Shown here in pieces: positions 60,259 to 64,000 of a DNA stretch of 64,000 nt (position 1 is the stretch's first letter; each line of letters opens with the position of its first letter). Source of the stretch: Celerinatantimonas yamalensis (lineage in GTDB: Bacteria > Pseudomonadota > Gammaproteobacteria > Enterobacterales > Celerinatantimonadaceae); NCBI RefSeq assembly GCF_046054155.1, contig NZ_JBEQCT010000003.1, forward strand, positions 310,001 to 374,000, given 5' to 3'. Made by a program: the position numbers and the translations under genes. The notes below the pieces were generated by a model. The model was not told where the DNA came from, ran no database searches, and saw only the letters and a program-made list of their open reading frames with translations.

Positions 60259-62709
60259 ATGCGTCGATTGTCATTGAGTATTATAATTCCTGCGTTGTTA
60301 CTGCTGATACTCACTGGCGCACAAATATTAATGACTTTTGAGTCATTAAGTCATCGCCAGTATCAGTTAATTGATGGAAGTCAACGGCATATGCTAGAAG
60401 TCGCTGAGCAGCTACAGCATATTCTTCCCGTTTTACTTAGGCAACAACCACCGAATACGAAATTGGTACAGCATGTCTTTCATTTAGCCATTGCCAAACA
60501 ACTATTTAATGATATTTTTATCATCGATAGTGATCAACATGTACTGATTCATTCGAATGTTTTAGCGCCAAGTGCAAGAGCGTCTGACGCCTCTTTACCT
60601 ATAGATCCTGATGCAGTGATGCAGATGCAAAAAACGGGTCAATATCAATGGCGTCAGTTTAATCATCAATTAACTGGATCATTATACATTCCATTAACTG
60701 CGTCTTATAAACAGTCGCCCACCGCAGAGTTGTTATTACTCCAATACAATCTACGTCCGAGCTGGATGTCATTGCGTGTCGAAATTTTAAAAAAGGCACT
60801 TTGGCAGTGGCTTATAGGAGTTGCCTCAGTTTTTCTGATTTATTTGTTGATACGTCGTTGGTTAGTTCGGCCGTTACGTGCGTTTTCGGTGATCAACACA
60901 GAGACATATCGTGCACCCAAGGGGCGTGGCGAAATTGCTGAGCTCAGTCAAATTTTCACTAATTTAACACATGCATTACACCATTCTCGAAGTAAGGCCC
61001 ATCAGGATGAAAAAAGATGGCTGTTTGCAATGGATGGGGCCACAAATGGTATTTTTGATTGGGATTTTGCCACCAATAAAGTGATTTATAATCGCCAATG
61101 GGCGGCCATGTTGGGAATTGAATACGAGGATCTTGAAGCAAATCTCAGCGGTTGGCAACAGTATATTCACCCTGACGATCGTGATGAAACACTGAATGAA
61201 TTACGCTTTTATATTCAAGGGCAACGCCCTATCTTCGAATGCGTCCATCGTTTGGTTTGTCCATCAAATGAGATCTTATGGGTCGCAGCTCGGGGCATGA
61301 TTGTCGAATATGATGAAGAGGTGCCGCTGCGTATGATTGGCTCATTTTCCAATGTCACAGAGTTTCGCCAAACTCAAGATCAGTTACGTTATCGCAGTAG
61401 TTATGATGAAACCACCGAGGTGGCTAATCGGAGCAAATTATTACAAGAATTAGACTTAGCCATAGAGAGCCATTCGAAGAGTAAATCATATGGTGGATTA
61501 CTCTATTTTGATATTGATGATTTTAAAAATGTCAATGATCTGTTTGGCCATCACATTGGCGATATCATTTTAAAGAAGGTGGCACAGCGCTTACAAAAAT
61601 CGTGTCATTATAAACAGTTAGTTGCACGTATTAGCGGTGATGAATTTGCTATATTAGTCACAGAACTGGGCCCTCATCGACAAGAAGCTGTCCGTCAAAT
61701 TTTAATGCTCGCACATCAATTTCGCGCTGGGCTTTGTCGTAGTTTTCTTGTGCGTGGGAGTGAGGTGAATTTTACCGCTACAATTGGGATTGCGCTTTTT
61801 CCTCACCAGTCAGATAGTGCCTATGAAATTTTTCGCCAAGCGGATATAGCCCTCTATCATGGAAAAGAAACAGGCCGTTCTGGCGTGCACTTTTTTATCA
61901 AAGAGATGGCTAATAAAGTCCATAAACGCCATGAATTACAGCTCTTGATGCCCAAAGCAATGGCGAATAATGATATGGTTCTTTACTATCAACCACGCTT
62001 TAATGATCAATATCAGATGGTGGGAGCGGAAACATTACTGCGCTGGTTTGACGAGCAGCAAGGCTGGCTGTCGCCCGGCTACTTTATTCCGATTGCTGAA
62101 GAGTCCGGTTTTATTGTAACGCTGGGTGAATGGGTGATGCGTGGCGCATGTCGCGCCCTGAAAAAATGGCAAGATCGCGGTTTACCTGATTACTTCACTA
62201 CATTTTCGGTGAATGTCAGCCCAAAACAGTTCCATCGTAGTCGATTTGTCCAAGATACGATTGATATTATTCGCGAGGAAGGTTGTGATCCGCGATTAAT
62301 TGAATTAGAGATCACTGAAGGTGTGCTGGTGACGAATGTTGAAGAAACGATCCAGAAACTTCAGCAATTACGCGACTATGGTGTGCGTTTCTCAGTGGAT
62401 GATTTTGGTACGGGTTACTCATCGTTGGCCTATCTGACTAAACTGCCGATTAACTGTCTGAAAATTGATAAATCGTTTGTGGATGAAGTCGTCTCCAGTG
62501 GTTCAAGTGGCGCCATCATCACGACAATTATTGCGATGTCAGAGAATTTAGGGCTGGAAGTTATTGCCGAAGGTGTTGAAACATCTTTCCAGATGCAATT
62601 TTTAAAATATCGCGGCTGTCATGTTTATCAAGGGTTTTTGTTTAGCGAGGCGCTCGAGCCAGAGATCTTTGAAAATCTACTGTTTCAAGATCAACGACTT
62701 CGGACATAA
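60259..62709 (+). CDS. membrane PAS-GGDEF-EAL cyclic-di-GMP enzyme
   Basis: Inner-membrane signalling protein of about 816 residues. TM1 about 5-27, an extracytoplasmic sensor (about 28-180), TM2 about 180-200, then a HAMP-like linker, a PAS domain (about 250-375: MDGATNGIFDWDFATNKVIY, YIHPDDRDETL), a GGDEF domain (about 390-545) with RISGDEF, and an EAL domain (about 560-805) with GAETLLRWFD, ELEITEGVL, VDDFGTGYSSLAYL, CLKIDKSF and VIAEGVET. The GGDEF core is SGDEF, still compatible with activity; the EAL motif is ETL, keeping the metal Glu. Both activities are possible. Start codon: ATG 60259 or GTG 60256. Confidence 0.88.
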   Translation: MRRLSLSIIIPALLLLILTGAQILMTFESLSHRQYQLIDGSQRHMLEVAEQLQHILPVLLRQQPPNTKLVQHVFHLAIAKQLFNDIFIIDSDQHVLIHSNVLAPSARASDASLPIDPDAVMQMQKTGQYQWRQFNHQLTGSLYIPLTASYKQSPTAELLLLQYNLRPSWMSLRVEILKKALWQWLIGVASVFLIYLLIRRWLVRPLRAFSVINTETYRAPKGRGEIAELSQIFTNLTHALHHSRSKAHQDEKRWLFAMDGATNGIFDWDFATNKVIYNRQWAAMLGIEYEDLEANLSGWQQYIHPDDRDETLNELRFYIQGQRPIFECVHRLVCPSNEILWVAARGMIVEYDEEVPLRMIGSFSNVTEFRQTQDQLRYRSSYDETTEVANRSKLLQELDLAIESHSKSKSYGGLLYFDIDDFKNVNDLFGHHIGDIILKKVAQRLQKSCHYKQLVARISGDEFAILVTELGPHRQEAVRQILMLAHQFRAGLCRSFLVRGSEVNFTATIGIALFPHQSDSAYEIFRQADIALYHGKETGRSGVHFFIKEMANKVHKRHELQLLMPKAMANNDMVLYYQPRFNDQYQMVGAETLLRWFDEQQGWLSPGYFIPIAEESGFIVTLGEWVMRGACRALKKWQDRGLPDYFTTFSVNVSPKQFHRSRFVQDTIDIIREEGCDPRLIELEITEGVLVTNVEETIQKLQQLRDYGVRFSVDDFGTGYSSLAYLTKLPINCLKIDKSFVDEVVSSGSSGAIITTIIAMSENLGLEVIAEGVETSFQMQFLKYRGCHVYQGFLFSEALEPEIFENLLFQDQRLRT

Positions 62710-62780
62710 GATAACCCGATAGATGTTAGTCGTAACAGATTGATAGATAGTCCGTCAATCAGTGCCTTGTTGCCATTTAG

Positions 62781-63068
62781 ATGCATCATGCTAGATTCAG
62801 AAATCAGGCGATAGTCGCATGTCAATGTGTCACGATAGTATGGCTACTTCCAAAATCAAAGGGGAAGGAGTATGCCAAAGAGGCATCAATCGCAGCTGTT
62901 GCTTATGCATATAACGAATTGGGCTGGTGTAAAGTCGAAACGTATATGCACGATTCAAATGATTCGGCGAGGGTGTTGGTTAAACGACTCGGTGGCATTC
63001 AATCAGGACGGCATAAATTTCATGATGGTTTAAGTCGTAACATTTACATCATTCCAAAACCAGCCTGA
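62781..63068 (+). pseudogene. GNAT acetyltransferase fragment
   Basis: The C-terminal part of a RimJ/RimL-type GNAT enzyme is readable: WLLPKSKGKEYAKEA (acetyl-CoA loop, normally QGKGYAKEA), AAVAYAYNELGWCKVETYMH, DSNDSARVLVKRLGG and a basic end. The N-terminal half of the fold, about 70 residues, is missing; the 20-odd residues before WLLP do not look like the family. A start at 62781 lacks a ribosome site. It is most likely a truncated, non-functional gene. Confidence 0.6.
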
Positions 63069-63234
63069 TAAAAGCGGGCAGTTACTGTTGCCCCGCTTAT
63101 GCGCTTCCTTCGTCAGTATAATGCAAGACTCAGCTTAGCTGACGGTTCAATGGCTTCCATCAACCTACTTTATCAGCGTTTTTGCACCTGTTATCGCGAC
63201 ACCGATATACCCTAGTCAGCGCGAAAAGATGAAT

Positions 63235-64000
63235 TTACAGGCGGTTCGATACATTGACCGGCGGCGTTGAACGGGCCCTTAACAGACGGGCACCAAATAC
63301 ATTAAATACCAGTGCAATCCCAACAATAGCGGCGCCAACAAGTTGCTGGGTGCTTAGATGTTCATTGACAAATACAGCCGCACTGACAAGGCCTACAACG
63401 GGAACTAACAGTGTCAATGGGGCAATTCGCCATGTTTCATAACGACTCAGTAAGCTTCCCCAACATCCATAGCCCAGCATTGTGGCAATCACTGCCAGAT
63501 AGAACAGTGCTAAAATATTATGCCATTGGATATGCACGAGACTGGTATAAATCGTCGAAGTGCCTTCAAATATAACGGAGCTCAAGCTAAAAGCGAGCAA
63601 TGGCACTAAGGCACTCCAAACCACTAGTGACATTATCTTCACCGAATAACGAGCCATGATCACTTTATTGGTAATATTTCCGATCCCCCACGAGGCAGCA
63701 GCGCCCAAAATGAGCAACAAGGCAGGGAGCGTAAATGAGTTTTGATAATGGCTATGCGATAGACCAATTAAGGCGATGCCAATGGCCGCGATTGCCATGG
63801 CCAGCAGATTATGTAGGCGAAGGGATTCTTTGAGCAATACCGCGCCAAATAAGAGGGTGAAAAATGCCTGCGCCTGCAAAATTAATGAGGCAAGCCCGGC
63901 AGGCATCCCTAATTTGATCGACAAAAAAAGTAATGAAAACTGGCCAAAACTAATGCTCAAGCCATAACTGACTAACCAACGCAGCGGCAGTTTGGGTGGT
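63235..64000 (-). CDS. eamA: EamA-type cysteine/O-acetylserine exporter, truncated by the window edge
   Basis: DMT-family (10 TM) exporter. The visible 255 residues cover roughly TM3 to TM10 and the C-terminus. LRWLVSYGLSISFGQFSLLF, then MPAGLASLILQAQAFF, WGIGNITNKVIM, SLVVWSALVPL, YGCWGSLLSRYETWR and APLTLLVPVVGLVSAAVFV match E. coli EamA almost block for block. The frame stays open through base 64000, so the start lies outside the window; the ATG at 63960 is internal. E. coli EamA exports cysteine-pathway metabolites; the role here is inferred. Confidence 0.88.
   Translation of the reverse strand, partial: PPKLPLRWLVSYGLSISFGQFSLLFLSIKLGMPAGLASLILQAQAFFTLLFGAVLLKESLRLHNLLAMAIAAIGIALIGLSHSHYQNSFTLPALLLILGAAASWGIGNITNKVIMARYSVKIMSLVVWSALVPLLAFSLSSVIFEGTSTIYTSLVHIQWHNILALFYLAVIATMLGYGCWGSLLSRYETWRIAPLTLLVPVVGLVSAAVFVNEHLSTQQLVGAAIVGIALVFNVFGARLLRARSTPPVNVSNRL

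Overview
The window reads as a single piece of chromosome from a facultatively fermentative gammaproteobacterium. The reasons are the gene orders queA-tgt-yajC-secD-secF, tesA/ybbA-ybbP, yfbV/ackA-pta, pflB-pflA and bioA/bioBFCD, all typical of the Enterobacterales-Vibrionales-Alteromonadales group, and the high similarity of most proteins to E. coli or Vibrio families. I cannot name the genus from sequence alone. No phage, insertion sequence, CRISPR array or integron is visible; the only decayed material is a short-chain dehydrogenase pseudogene (41.3-41.8 kb), two incomplete GNAT genes (28.1 kb, 62.8 kb) and a possible coding remnant near 36 kb.

Layout. 0-5.5 kb: queuosine tRNA modification (queA, tgt) followed by the Sec translocon accessory complex (yajC, secD, secF). 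5.5-9.1 kb: a complete CAI-1-type quorum-sensing pair, the autoinducer synthase cqsA and its hybrid sensor kinase cqsS, convergent and sharing a hairpin. 9.2-12.5 kb: two HAD phosphatases and an EAL-CBS-GGDEF protein. 12.7-13 kb: two tandem tRNA-Ala(GGC) genes behind a strong promoter, then a five-copy 8-bp repeat. 13-20 kb: tesA, the YbbA-YbbP ABC system, yfcH, folM with a FolK-like gene, and a TqsA-family permease. 20-23.5 kb: a glucose/beta-glucoside-family PTS EIIBCA divergent from a BglG-type antiterminator. 23.5-32.7 kb: mixed-acid fermentation core (pta, ackA, pflB, pflA) with a perfect FNR-type box upstream of pflB. 33-38 kb: an orphan amino-acid ABC ATPase behind a structured leader, a GST, zntB, amtB and tRNA-Arg(CCT). 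38.8-41.3 kb: a chemoreceptor and a DCC-family protein. 42-47.6 kb: biotin synthesis, bioA divergent from bioBFCD. 47.8 kb: htpX. 49.2-59.6 kb: a complete reductive pyrimidine degradation cluster with a dedicated ABC importer (ATPase, two permeases, NMT1-like binding protein), a RutR-like regulator, preT-preA, dihydropyrimidinase and N-carbamoyl-beta-alanine amidohydrolase. 60-64 kb: a membrane PAS-GGDEF-EAL protein, a GNAT fragment and the edge-truncated eamA.

How genes work together. The pyrimidine cluster should import a pyrimidine, reduce it with NADH (PreTA), open the ring (dihydropyrimidinase) and release beta-alanine, CO2 and ammonia. Three copies of the nonamer TTGGTCAGG sit in palindromes upstream of the transporter and catabolic operons, flanking a TATAAT promoter in the latter, which fits control by the RutR-like repressor encoded between them. 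pflB/pflA, pta and ackA form the pyruvate-to-acetate/formate route. CqsA/CqsS form a density-sensing circuit; CqsS carries Phe at the position that in Vibrio receptors sets signal tail-length preference, so a short-tail (C8) preference is predicted.

The least explained elements are the three-way-junction leader upstream of the orphan ABC ATPase (33.0 kb), the cqsA leader with a hairpin and a minicistron, and a cluster of three DnaA-box-like nonamers at 23.7 kb.
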